Origin: Pseudomonas marincola
Lineage (GTDB): Bacteria; Pseudomonadota; Gammaproteobacteria; Pseudomonadales; Pseudomonadaceae
Assembly: GCF_900116605.1 (NCBI RefSeq)
Contig: NZ_FPBC01000005.1
Span: forward strand, 202,450 to 266,449
Direction of reading: 5' to 3'
Length of the DNA: 64,000 nt
This document shows positions 35,804 to 43,925 of this stretch, piece after piece. Below the pieces are notes generated by a model. It was not told where the DNA came from. It did not search any database and saw nothing but the letters and a program-made list of their open reading frames with translations. A program made the translations under genes and the position numbers. Every line of letters begins with the position of its first letter. The stretch's first letter is position 1.

Positions 35804-35920
35804 GTCTGGCGAAGGATGAACGACTTTTGTGCAGGGTTGCTGGGTCGCTGGCGGCGCTGGGTGAACGGAATTATCTGGTCTGAAAATCTAATCGTTATGA
35901 ATCAATAAGTTGAAAAACAA

Positions 35921-35936
35921 TGGCACATTCCATGCT
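35921..35936 (+). promoter_or_regulatory. Sigma-54 promoter of the dmm operon
   Basis: TGGCACATTCCATGCT has a consensus -24 (TGGCAC) and the invariant GC at -12 with GG-N10-GC spacing; the -12 box ATGCT is one base off TTGCT. Transcription would start near 35947, about 85 bases before the first dmm gene. Confidence 0.65.
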
Positions 35937-35964
35937 TTCTTAATAAGAACAATATGTTCCTACT

Positions 35965-35990
35965 GAGAATTAAATAGCCGTCCAATTCTC
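35965..35990. promoter_or_regulatory. Inverted repeat in the dmm leader
   Basis: GAGAATT and AATTCTC are separated by 12 bases and fall just downstream of the predicted transcription start. This could be an operator or a leader hairpin. A second dyad, GAACAATATGTTC, overlaps the start point at 35947-35959. Confidence 0.4.
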
Positions 35991-36030
35991 ATCCTGAAAA
36001 TGCGTTGGTGCGATGCAAAGGAGGCGTTTC

Positions 36031-36591
36031 ATGACTACGCACGCGGTACAGCCGCTGTTCAGTACACCGGTCTACCAGAACCAGCCCCATTCGAAGGCTG
36101 CGACGCGTCGACTGGTGGTTGCGCAAGCACTCGATCAGTCGCCGGTAGAAGCGCTTATCAGCGAACTGCAGGCGCACGCTCAACCGCTACAGGTGCTGGC
36201 TATTGGCGGCACGGGAACTGCCAGTGATGCACTGCAAGTGGCCGCCAGTCAGGCTGAACTTGTACAGATGTTACACGCCGCGCTGCGCAGTGCGCCGGTC
36301 GGCACACGTTTGTATCTGTGCGGCGACGAGGCCTTTATCTGGCAGTGCCGCGAGATTGCCCGCCACGCCGGCATGCTCAATGAGGAAATCGAACTGTTCT
36401 GTGCAGGCTCCCGACGCCAGTTGTATTGCGTGCATTGCAGTGCGCTGCAGGACATTGCTGATCAGACCGAGGTGGCCTGCGCCAATTGCGGCGTCAACCT
36501 TCTGGTGCGCGCACATTTCTCCCAGCGCCTCGGCGCGTACATGGGCGTTTGCCTGGACCCAAACAACGTGCGCGGGGAGGTGCGGCCATGA
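36031..36591 (+). CDS. Dimethylamine monooxygenase subunit, DmmA-family
   Basis: This is a 186-residue protein. I chose the ATG at 36031, which sits 7 bases after AAAGGAGG; the ATG at 36013 precedes that ribosome site. An N-terminal Rossmann-like half (LAIGGTGTASDALQVAAS) is followed by a C-terminal metal-binding part with two Cys pairs, CVHC and CANC, near 145-165. It matches what databases call the DmmA family, although the letter used for this subunit varies between papers. It is the first gene of a four-gene dmm operon whose enzyme oxidises dimethylamine to methylamine and formaldehyde. It overlaps the reductase gene by 4 bases. Confidence 0.8.
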   Translation: MTTHAVQPLFSTPVYQNQPHSKAATRRLVVAQALDQSPVEALISELQAHAQPLQVLAIGGTGTASDALQVAASQAELVQMLHAALRSAPVGTRLYLCGDEAFIWQCREIARHAGMLNEEIELFCAGSRRQLYCVHCSALQDIADQTEVACANCGVNLLVRAHFSQRLGAYMGVCLDPNNVRGEVRP

Positions 36592-37532
36592 ACTCACCGA
36601 TTGAAGTGCGAGTCGCCGCGGTGACGCAAATTACTCCGGTGATTCGCGAGTTCACCTTTGAGCCGGTGCGCGGCGCATTGCCCGGTTTTTCGTCTGGCAG
36701 CCACGTCGTGGTGCACATGCCAGTGGGCGAGCGCAGCGTGCGTAATGCCTACTCATTATTGAGCAACCCTGCACAGACGCAGCACTACCGGATTGCTGTG
36801 CGCTTGCAGGATGAGTCACGAGGCGGCTCGCGTTATATGCACGAACAGGTGAAGGCGGGTGACCTGCTTCAGGTATCGCCACCGGCAAATCTGTTTGCGC
36901 CCAACTCGCAGGCCCGCCATCACCTGTTGATCGCCGGTGGCATCGGTATTACGCCATTTCTCTCGTACTTGCCGGAGCTGCAGGCGCGGGATGCCAGTTA
37001 TAGCCTGCATTACGCCTTCCGTGGCGGGTTTACCGATGCCTATCTCGACAGCCTGCGCGAGAATCTCGGCACGCAGCTGCAGACCTACGACTCAATACAA
37101 GGCCAGGTACTTGATCTGGCCACGCTACTCGCCAGCCAGGCGCTTGGCACGCACGTTTATGTGTGCGGGCCGCAACGTCTGATCGATGGCGTCCGCGTCC
37201 ACGCCGAGCAATTGGGCTGGCCCGAAATCCGGGTGCATTGGGAGGTTTTTGCCGCCCCCGAGCCGGGGCATCCGTTCGTGGCCAATCTGGCACGCAGCGG
37301 CCTGACGGTCGAGGTGGCCAGTGACTCAAGCCTGCTCGAAGCGCTGGAGCAGGCTGGCGTGGAAATTCCCAACCTGTGTCGCGGCGGTGTCTGCGGGCAG
37401 TGCGCCGTTGCCTACCTGGACGGTGCGGTTGAACACCGCGATGCCTATTTGTCTGCAACCGAGCGCAGCAACACCGTCATGCCGTGTGTCTCGCGCGGCC
37501 TTTGCGGCAGCGCGTTGCTGCTTGATCTTTAG
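36588..37532 (+). CDS. dmmB: Dimethylamine monooxygenase reductase subunit
   Basis: This is a 314-residue VanB-type reductase: FMN domain (FSSGSHVVVHMPVGERSVRN), NAD(P) domain ([32 protein letters not shown]) and a C-terminal plant-type [2Fe-2S] ferredoxin (CRGGVCGQCAV, then the last Cys in TVMPCVSRG). It supplies electrons from NAD(P)H to the haem-containing DMA oxygenase. Its start overlaps the preceding gene stop (ATGA), and the next gene starts 9 bases after its end. The family match alone would only give PDR/VanB reductase; the operon assigns it to DMA oxidation. Confidence 0.86.
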   Translation: MNSPIEVRVAAVTQITPVIREFTFEPVRGALPGFSSGSHVVVHMPVGERSVRNAYSLLSNPAQTQHYRIAVRLQDESRGGSRYMHEQVKAGDLLQVSPPANLFAPNSQARHHLLIAGGIGITPFLSYLPELQARDASYSLHYAFRGGFTDAYLDSLRENLGTQLQTYDSIQGQVLDLATLLASQALGTHVYVCGPQRLIDGVRVHAEQLGWPEIRVHWEVFAAPEPGHPFVANLARSGLTVEVASDSSLLEALEQAGVEIPNLCRGGVCGQCAVAYLDGAVEHRDAYLSATERSNTVMPCVSRGLCGSALLLDL

Positions 37533-37541
37533 GAGCCTGTT

Positions 37542-38567
37542 ATGTCCGTCATATTCAAACCGCTCGAAAGCTACCGCGACGATTTCACGTATCACAACAG
37601 CGCTCAGGCCATCAGCCGCTTTCCGTTTCCATTCCCGGAAGACAACTACATGTACTCGGTGAATATCGAGCCGGCCACGCCCCGGGAGCCGGGCTCGGTA
37701 TTCAGTCACTGGTTTGATATAGACGAGCACTATTTGTCTGAAATGGCTGAGCGCAGCATCGTCCTTGAGCGCGACCCTGAGCGTTGTCTGGTCATGCCGC
37801 ACATGGCAACCGCAGCCTGGGACACACTGGAAATGCTGATGACGCACATGGCTGCCGACTACCCGGAGCATTTCAGTCTCAGCCGCGAAGGTGAACGCTG
37901 GACCTGGATCAACCGGCCGCTGGGGATTGAGCAAGCGTTCACCTTTGGCGACGCCGATACATTGCCCTGCGAGCCGCTGGAGTACATCACACGCCAGACC
38001 CAGGGTGATTTCGCACTGCTGGATCAGCGCGACGGTAACCTGTTCATGGATGCCGGCATGGTCACTTGTCCGGCGGACTGGTCGATCAAGTTTGATGCCG
38101 GCATGAGCTTCACCCAATGGCACGCCCCGGTACCGATGGCCCATCAGATGGGGGTATTCGAGCGGGCATTGAAGTACTTGCTGAACATTCAGGTGGACCA
38201 CCCGGTGCGCCGACTGAACTGGACACTGACCGTCAACCCGCGCATGGACACCTCATCCGAGACGTATCACGAGTGGGGGCAAGAGCGCGCGCTGGTCAAC
38301 GCCGAGAACGTCGCGAGCATGGTGCACCTGCGGGTTGAGTTGCAGTTCATGCCCCGTTTGCCGCGCAGTAATGCCTTGCTGTTTGGCATCCGTACCTACC
38401 TGATCAGCCTCGAAGAATTAGCCACTAATCCGGCCTGGGCGTGCCGCCTGCATCGGGTATTGCGGGATCTGCCGGATGCCATCGCCGACTACAAAGGCAT
38501 GACCCTGTACCGGCAGTTCGTGGTCGACTGGCTGAGCCAGTACGACCCCGAAGTCGTTGTCGCCTGA
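37542..38567 (+). CDS. Haem-dependent oxidative N-demethylase subunit (DUF3445)
   Basis: This is a 341-residue member of the DUF3445 family, also called haem-dependent oxidative N-demethylase, the catalytic part of dimethylamine monooxygenase. Family segments include CLVMPHMATAAWDTLEMLM, FGDADTLPCEPLEYITRQTQ, QGDFALLDQRDGNLFMDAGM, then SIKFDAGMSFTQWHAPVP and ERALKYLLNIQVDHPVRRLN. The C-terminal FGIRTYLISLEELATNPAWA is also typical. It is cytoplasmic and works with the reductase and the DmmA-family protein. It is named dmmA or dmmC in different schemes, so no symbol is given. Confidence 0.86.
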   Translation: MSVIFKPLESYRDDFTYHNSAQAISRFPFPFPEDNYMYSVNIEPATPREPGSVFSHWFDIDEHYLSEMAERSIVLERDPERCLVMPHMATAAWDTLEMLMTHMAADYPEHFSLSREGERWTWINRPLGIEQAFTFGDADTLPCEPLEYITRQTQGDFALLDQRDGNLFMDAGMVTCPADWSIKFDAGMSFTQWHAPVPMAHQMGVFERALKYLLNIQVDHPVRRLNWTLTVNPRMDTSSETYHEWGQERALVNAENVASMVHLRVELQFMPRLPRSNALLFGIRTYLISLEELATNPAWACRLHRVLRDLPDAIADYKGMTLYRQFVVDWLSQYDPEVVVA

Positions 38568-38624
38568 TTCATCTGCGCCGCAGTCATTGGGCTGCGGCTC
38601 TTCACACTGTCAAAGGAGAACAAG

Positions 38625-39758
38625 ATGGCCAATTCCTGGCGTATTTCCGCCCTTGCCGAGCGGCACCGGGCACTGGGTTCCAAGCTTGAAGACTGGAATG
38701 GTATGGGCACCGCATGGACTTACGAGGCGGTCGATCTGGCAGACGCACATGAGGCGATCCGCACACGCGCAGGCCTGATGGATGTATCCGGCCTGCGCAA
38801 GGTGCATTACGTCGGGCCGCATGCAGAATCACTGCTCGAATACGCCACCAGCCGCGATATTTCCAAGATCTATCCGGGTAAGTCGGTATACGCCACGCTG
38901 CTCAGTGAAGGCGGCAAATTTGTTGATGACTGCGTGATCTATCGCACCGGCCCGAATGCATTCATGGTGGTGCATGGCGCTGGAAATGGTTACGAGATGC
39001 TGGTTCGCTGGGCGCAAGGGCGTCAGGTCTCGGTGCTGTTTGACGATGACCTGCACGACTTGTCGTTGCAAGGCCCGCTGGCTGTCGACTTCCTCGCCGA
39101 GCACGTACCCGGTATTCGCGATCTGGCGTACTTTCACCATGTGCAGACCAAGCTTTTCGGTTGCCCGGTGATGATCTCACGCACGGGGTATACCGGAGAG
39201 CGCGGATACGAAATCTTCTGCAAAGCGGCCGATGCGCCACTGATCTGGGACACGATTCTCGAACAAGGCAAGCCACTGGGAATTATCCCGTGCGCATTCA
39301 CCACGCTCGACTGGTTGCGTGTAGAAAGCTCGCTGCTGTTCTTCCCTTACGACAATTCGGAGAAATACCCGTTTGCCGATCAACCGGCGGGCGACACCTT
39401 GTGGGAATTGGGCCTGGATTTCACCGTGTCGCCAACCAAGGGCGAGTTCCGCGGCGGGCTTGAGCACGCACGCCTGAAAGGCAAAGAACGGCTGAAGATT
39501 TTTGGCGTGCTGCTTGAGGGTGATCAGGCGGCAGCGGAGGGCGATACGCTGTGGGCAGACGGCAAACAGGTGGGCTTGATTACCTGTGCGATGTATTCAC
39601 GCCTCACCGGCAAATCGATGGCTATTGCGCGACTGGACGTGCCTTATGCCGAGCAAGGCTGCGCTCTCAAGGTCCAAGGCAGTCTGCAGGTCGATGCGAT
39701 TGCCCACACGCTGCCGTTTGATGACCCGGAGAAAACCAAGCGTACCGCCAAGGGCTGA
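38625..39758 (+). CDS. dmmD: GcvT-like THF-dependent aminomethyltransferase (DmmD)
   Basis: This is a 377-residue protein of the glycine cleavage T / dimethylglycine dehydrogenase C-terminal fold. Segments: RTRAGLMDVSGLRKVHYVGP, TLLSEGGKFVDDCVIYRTG, SLQGPLAVDFLAEHVPG, the folate-site-like SRTGYTGERGYEIFCKAAD, and LGIIPCAFTTLDWLRVESSLL. In dmm operons the DmmD protein is thought to transfer the formaldehyde released from DMA to tetrahydrofolate. It follows the DUF3445 gene by 57 bases with AAAGGAG before its ATG, and a terminator follows. Confidence 0.85.
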   Translation: MANSWRISALAERHRALGSKLEDWNGMGTAWTYEAVDLADAHEAIRTRAGLMDVSGLRKVHYVGPHAESLLEYATSRDISKIYPGKSVYATLLSEGGKFVDDCVIYRTGPNAFMVVHGAGNGYEMLVRWAQGRQVSVLFDDDLHDLSLQGPLAVDFLAEHVPGIRDLAYFHHVQTKLFGCPVMISRTGYTGERGYEIFCKAADAPLIWDTILEQGKPLGIIPCAFTTLDWLRVESSLLFFPYDNSEKYPFADQPAGDTLWELGLDFTVSPTKGEFRGGLEHARLKGKERLKIFGVLLEGDQAAAEGDTLWADGKQVGLITCAMYSRLTGKSMAIARLDVPYAEQGCALKVQGSLQVDAIAHTLPFDDPEKTKRTAKG

Positions 39759-39784
39759 AACGCAAGCCACTAATCGATAAGTCA

Positions 39785-39819
39785 ACAAGGCGTGCTCGGT
39801 GAGTGCGCCTTGTGTTTTT
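39785..39819 (+). terminator. Terminator after dmmD
   Basis: The 8-bp arms ACAAGGCG / CGCCTTGT enclose a 13-base loop and are followed by GTTTTTC, 27 bases after the dmmD stop codon. Readthrough could still reach the SMR gene. Confidence 0.7.
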
Positions 39820-39911
39820 CAGGCCCAGACCGCGATCGCAGCACACTCTGCACGGTGAAAATCCGGGCCTTGAGTGCGCGTGATCTGCATCAATATCCGC
39901 AGGGAGTCGAT

Positions 39912-40259
39912 ATGTTCAGCAGTATCAGCAGTGGTTGGTTTTTTTTGTTGTGCGCCGGGCTAAGTGAAATCTGTTATGCCGCCATCATTCCGCGCACAGA
40001 GGGCTTCACGCGCTTGTGGCCCAGTGTTTATTGCGCAGTGTTCATCATTATCAGCTTGTATCTGTTGTCGCTGGCCACCCGTACGCTGCCAATCGGCACC
40101 GCCTACGCGGTATGGGTCGGGATTGGTGCAGTCGGTACGGCGATCTATGGCATTGCAGTTCTTAACGAGCCGGCCCATCTGGCGCGTATTGGCTGCCTGG
40201 CGTTGATTGTTGGCGGGGTGATTGGGCTCAAGCTGGTGAGCAGCAGCACCGCGGTGTAG
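39912..40259 (+). CDS. SMR-family small efflux transporter
   Basis: This is a 115-residue protein with four hydrophobic segments and the conserved membrane Glu near residue 19 (CAGLSEICYA). LPIGTAYAVWVGIGAVGTAI near residue 65 is the SMR signature. I chose the ATG at 39912 (AGGGAG eight bases upstream); the earlier open frame lacks a ribosome site. SMR proteins of the Gdx and EmrE groups export small cations such as guanidinium or quaternary amines with protons. Next to dmm it may relieve methylamine excess; the substrate is inferred. Confidence 0.85.
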   Translation: MFSSISSGWFFLLCAGLSEICYAAIIPRTEGFTRLWPSVYCAVFIIISLYLLSLATRTLPIGTAYAVWVGIGAVGTAIYGIAVLNEPAHLARIGCLALIVGGVIGLKLVSSSTAV

Positions 40260-40288
40260 AACGCTCTGCTCGATTTAGGCTCAACCTC

Positions 40289-40312
40289 AAAGGCGCTCAT
40301 GCAGCGCCTTTT
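40289..40312. terminator. Terminator between convergent SMR and B3/4 genes
   Basis: A 9-bp stem (AAAGGCGCT-CATGC-AGCGCCTTT) is followed by TTTG on the plus strand. It ends the SMR transcript and may act weakly on the opposite strand. Confidence 0.8.
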
Positions 40313-40344
40313 GTTTGCCCGCACATGGTGCGCTAGACCGCAGC

Positions 40345-40998
40345 TCAGGCTACCTGGCTGACATTGCCCTGGCAGCAGAGGGCGAGGTCGGCCTTCAGGG
40401 CGCAGGCCATTTGCTCGAGGTAATCCGGGCAGGTGTCGGGATTACCCTGCACGATAAACAGCACATCGGTGCTGTCTGTGCTCAACGCGGTGTTGGCGCA
40501 CTGGCGATAGTCCATGCGGCACAGCACCTGATTGTTAGCGTCGATATATGCGTATTCGCCAGCCGGTAACGTCTGCTGCGTATCGCTGCCAAGCCCCTGA
40601 AACAGCTCAGTGCCATGACTCAGGGTGAGGCTGACGGGTAACTGCACATGCCTGAGATCATGGGCGCCGATCGACAAGCCGCTGTTGAGGGACCATTGAT
40701 TGTACAGATCAACAACCGGTGAGACGCCGCGCAGCGAACCTTTGCGCAGGTATTGGTCGAGCAGGGCCAGCGGTGAGGCGGGGTAGCGTTTCGGCGAGCG
40801 CCCCATGCGCAGGCGCAGGCCATTGAAACCTTGGGTCTGACGCAGGCAGTGCTGCATATCGAAATGCTTGCGCAGGCGAGCCAAGCGCTGCTTCAACGTG
40901 GCGCTGTATTGCTGATTATTCAAAGCATGCAGGCTGAAGGCGATGGCCTTGAGACCGAGATCAAGGGGTGTTTCGAGGCGAAAAACAGGGTTGAACAT
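40345..40998 (-). CDS. B3/B4 domain protein (tRNA-editing-like fold)
   Basis: This is a 217-residue protein that starts MFNPVFRLETPLDLGLK at 40998. Most of it is a B3/B4 domain as in the phenylalanyl-tRNA synthetase beta subunit. Visible family segments are RYPASPLALLDQYLRKGSLR, VVDLYNQWSLNSGLSIGAHD and the late GNPDTCPDYLEQM. Free-standing forms are annotated as possible aminoacyl-tRNA editing proteins, but no activity is established. It is the last gene of an amt, small membrane protein, B3/4 operon. Why it accompanies methylamine genes is unknown. Confidence 0.75.
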   Translation of the reverse strand: MFNPVFRLETPLDLGLKAIAFSLHALNNQQYSATLKQRLARLRKHFDMQHCLRQTQGFNGLRLRMGRSPKRYPASPLALLDQYLRKGSLRGVSPVVDLYNQWSLNSGLSIGAHDLRHVQLPVSLTLSHGTELFQGLGSDTQQTLPAGEYAYIDANNQVLCRMDYRQCANTALSTDSTDVLFIVQGNPDTCPDYLEQMACALKADLALCCQGNVSQVA

Positions 40999-41045
40999 AG
41001 CGCTGTCCGAGTGAGCCGGCACAGATGTGTGCCGGCCTGGAGGAG

Positions 41046-41219
41046 TTACTTCTTGGTCATGGGGCTGTTGTAGCTGTGCTTCTCGTGACGCACGGTGATC
41101 CAGATGGCTGCCACCGTGACGGCAACGGCAACCACCAGAATTAAAGCCATTACGCCGGGTTTGTCGGCGAAGGTGAAGACGCTGCTTGCACCTTCCCAAC
41201 TGGTGATAGGACTGCTCAT
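41046..41219 (-). CDS. Small single-span membrane protein
   Basis: This is a 57-residue protein that starts MSSPITSWEGASSVFTF at 41219 with GAGGAG upstream. One strongly hydrophobic segment (VMALILVVAVAVTVAAIWIT) is followed by a basic, His-rich tail, so the C-terminus is probably cytoplasmic. It lies 51 bases after amt and 47 before the B3/4 gene, in the same operon. I do not recognise the family; it may be a small regulator or accessory of the transporter. Confidence 0.7.
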   Translation of the reverse strand: MSSPITSWEGASSVFTFADKPGVMALILVVAVAVTVAAIWITVRHEKHSYNSPMTKK

Positions 41220-41270
41220 GGGCGTTCTCCTCAGTGTGTTGCGCGGTGCTGGCACCGCGCGTTAAGTGGT

Positions 41271-42644
41271 TTAAACAGGTTTGGCTTCAGCGCTGATGAC
41301 GCTTGGAGCGGCTGTTTCGGTGCTGATGTAAGTGGTGCTGGCGCCGGTAAGTGCCCACTCCGGATACGCTTCGGCCGGTACTTCGGTGAGGTCCAGACCG
41401 CGCTCTTCAGCATGTGCAGGCACACGCAGGACACCGGCCTTTTTCATCGCCAGGGAAATCAGGTAGCCCGGTACGAAACCGAGTACGGCGAGTACCAATG
41501 CGCCGCCGACCTGGCCAAGGAAGTTCACCGGCGGTACGCCTTCACCCATATTTGGGTAGCCCGAGAGGAAGATGCCGCTGATGACGATGCCCGCGAAACC
41601 GCCGAAACCGTGTACGGCGAAAGCGCCCACTGCATCGTCGATCTGACGTTTTACCAGGTACTTGTGAACCAGCGGAGCAGCTGCTGCCACGCCCATGCCG
41701 ATTACATAAGCCAACGGCGGGTAGTAAACGTCGAGGCCTGGTGCCACCGAGACAATGCCGATGAGGCCGCCCGACATCATCCAGAACGGTTCACGCGTAG
41801 TCAGGTAAGCACCGATCAAACCACCGGCAAAGCCCATCAGTGTGTTGAAGGCGAACGCCGACAGGGTGGTTGGCTGGCCGTAGATGTTGGTCCACTGGCC
41901 GCCGATGTTGTAGATGATGCAGCCGCCGAGGAAACCGAAGAAACCGACGATTACCAACATCAGGCCAATCACGCTCATCGGCATACTGTGGCCGGCAATG
42001 GCGTTGGCGCTGCCGTCTGCATTGAAGCGGCCGATGCGTGCGCCAACGTTGATCACTACACCCAGAGTAAAGAAACCGGCAATGGTGTGAACGCAACCCG
42101 CTGCACCCACGTCATGGAAGCCCCACTGAGTGGTCAGCCACCCTGTTGGATGCCAGCTCCATGCCGCGCCGAGAATCCAAACGCCCGAGCCCAGAATAAT
42201 CGCCAGCACAATGAACGCGCTCATACGGGTGCGCTCGATCAACGCCCCAGACATGATCGAGGCAGTAGTGGCAGCAAACAATGCGAACGCGCCCCAGAAA
42301 ATCCCCGTTGCGTTATCGCTGATGTTCGGCCCCATCGAACCACTCCACGGCAAGGCAGCTGCGGCAGCTTCCATGTCGAGGGTGAAACCGTTGGCGAAAC
42401 CGTTATAGATGAACCAACCGAAAAAATAGAAGGTGGGAACGATGAAGGCGAACGCCAGGATGTTTTTGACCCCGGCGGTCAGCACGTTTTTCAGGCGCGA
42501 TGCACCAATCTCATACGAAAGAAAGCCGGCGTGAATGATCACCATCAAGGCAATACACCACCAATAAAAAATCTCCATATTGATGGTGCCGGACATCTGT
42601 ATGAGCGTGTTCAGCTCTTCCAGTGTGGGGGTTGCTTGTTCCAT
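41271..42644 (-). CDS. amt: Ammonium/methylammonium transporter Amt
   Basis: This is a 457-residue Amt/Mep/Rh transporter with 11 membrane segments. The twin pore histidines appear in DVGAAGCVHTIAGF (about 170) and GAFAVHGFGGFAG (about 320), with the ammonium-site aromatics and the conserved SWHPTGWL (about 152) nearby. The cytoplasmic tail of about 65 residues (EERGLDLTEVPAEAYPEWAL) is of the kind regulated by PII proteins. It leads a three-gene operon from a clear sigma-54 promoter. Near the methylamine genes it may take up methylammonium and retain ammonia. No glnK gene is adjacent. Confidence 0.9.
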   Translation of the reverse strand: MEQATPTLEELNTLIQMSGTINMEIFYWWCIALMVIIHAGFLSYEIGASRLKNVLTAGVKNILAFAFIVPTFYFFGWFIYNGFANGFTLDMEAAAAALPWSGSMGPNISDNATGIFWGAFALFAATTASIMSGALIERTRMSAFIVLAIILGSGVWILGAAWSWHPTGWLTTQWGFHDVGAAGCVHTIAGFFTLGVVINVGARIGRFNADGSANAIAGHSMPMSVIGLMLVIVGFFGFLGGCIIYNIGGQWTNIYGQPTTLSAFAFNTLMGFAGGLIGAYLTTREPFWMMSGGLIGIVSVAPGLDVYYPPLAYVIGMGVAAAAPLVHKYLVKRQIDDAVGAFAVHGFGGFAGIVISGIFLSGYPNMGEGVPPVNFLGQVGGALVLAVLGFVPGYLISLAMKKAGVLRVPAHAEERGLDLTEVPAEAYPEWALTGASTTYISTETAAPSVISAEAKPV

Positions 42645-42753
42645 TGCTGAGTCCTCGATGCAATTTTTAGGATTAGGTTTGTTCGGCAGATCGAGAGTTG
42701 TAAGCGTGCCCTTAGGCTTTTACCGTGAGTTATAAAAAGTTCTCACTGGGAAT

Positions 42754-42770
42754 TTGCAAAGCTTGTGCCA
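42754..42770 (-). promoter_or_regulatory. Sigma-54 promoter of the amt operon
   Basis: On the minus strand TGGCACAAGCTTTGCAA matches the sigma-54 consensus (TGGCAC-N5-TTGCA) exactly, with GG-N10-GC spacing. Transcription would begin near 42745, giving a leader of about 100 bases before amt. Confidence 0.85.
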
Positions 42771-42890
42771 TTTTTATGATTGTCTATTTATCAATGATTT
42801 ATGATTCTTTCTTGAAGCTGGTTCTTGATGCTGCTGCCCTGTTTGTGATCGTTGTTGTACGCGCGCGCCTGATCTTGGTTCGCTGTGCAT

Positions 42891-43880
42891 TCACTGCTGT
42901 TGTTGCAGCATGTTCTGGATCTGACCGACCGACTCCTGGGTGCGCCGGGCAAGATTGCGCACCTCGTCTGCCACCACGGCAAAACCGCGACCCTGCTCCC
43001 CAGCGCGGGCGGCCTCGATTGCTGCGTTGAGTGCCAGCAGATTGGTTTGATCTGCTACGCCCTTGATCGCACCAGCCACCTTGGCGATCTGGCCGTAAGT
43101 GTTTTGAATGCTCGCCTGTTCACGCTGGCGCAAGGCGTCGGCGGCTTTCTCATCGCTGATATCACGCACCGCGCCGATCACCCGGAGTAACACGCCGTTA
43201 GCGTCATGCAGGCAACTGCCGCGCTCGCGGTACCAGGTTTCACCTTGGGTTTTGTGTTGCATGCGGTACTCGACTACATAAGCGCGCTGGCCTTTGGGGT
43301 CACGGATGAAGTCGGCAAACACCTGCATGACATGTTTCAGGTCGTCGGGATTTACCACGGCAAAGAAACTGTCCCAGCCATCGGCAAACTCCGCCTTGCT
43401 GTAACCGATCAGGCTGCGAAACTGCTCGGACCAACTAATCAGGTTGTCCGGATGATCAGCGTCTCCGTTGACCACGCGCAGATCCCAGCAACCCTCGGTG
43501 AGGGTATGTTTAGTCAGCGACCAGGCCTGTTCGTCCTGCTGCCACTGGCGCTGATACGCCGCGTTCTGCGCAAGCTCACGGTTGCACTCGGCCAATTGCT
43601 GTTCAAGTTCGCTGGTTTTCTGCTGTTGGCAAGCCAACTGCTCAAGCAGTTGATGATACTCAGCTGCATTGCACGGAGGAGCAGGCTGGTCTGCGCTGGC
43701 CTTTAGCAGTTGTTGATGCTGCTGCCAGCGTTGGCTCAACTGGCCCAATGCCGTCAGCAGTGCAGGGTGGCGCTGCAACGTGGCTTGTTTTTGTAACGTG
43801 CCCGGTTCATCGCGCTGCAGTTGAGCGATGAACAGACAAAGCTCATTGGCGAGTGCTTTGGATTGATCTCTGAACACCAT
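42891..43880 (-). CDS. Cytoplasmic PAS chemoreceptor-like protein
   Basis: This is a 329-residue protein without membrane segments. Residues 1-110 are Gln-rich and probably coiled coil, about 120-245 form a PAS domain ([40 protein letters not shown]), and the C-terminus is the tip of a methyl-accepting signalling domain ([20 protein letters not shown], then [13 protein letters not shown]). The protein ends about 20 residues after the tip, so the returning helix is very short, which is a known minority form. It follows tdm by 45 bases and is probably cotranscribed, so it may steer taxis or signalling toward methylated amines. Confidence 0.85.
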   Translation of the reverse strand: MVFRDQSKALANELCLFIAQLQRDEPGTLQKQATLQRHPALLTALGQLSQRWQQHQQLLKASADQPAPPCNAAEYHQLLEQLACQQQKTSELEQQLAECNRELAQNAAYQRQWQQDEQAWSLTKHTLTEGCWDLRVVNGDADHPDNLISWSEQFRSLIGYSKAEFADGWDSFFAVVNPDDLKHVMQVFADFIRDPKGQRAYVVEYRMQHKTQGETWYRERGSCLHDANGVLLRVIGAVRDISDEKAADALRQREQASIQNTYGQIAKVAGAIKGVADQTNLLALNAAIEAARAGEQGRGFAVVADEVRNLARRTQESVGQIQNMLQQQQ

Positions 43881-43925
43881 TTACCGCTACTCCCTGAGCA
43901 ATATAAAGATGGCTGCGCCGCCAAC

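Noticed and set aside
41412..42650. Long open frame on the plus strand opposite amt (about 412 codons)
   Set aside because: It mirrors the GC-rich codon structure of amt, has no ribosome site or recognisable domain, and amt has complete Amt motifs and a matching promoter.
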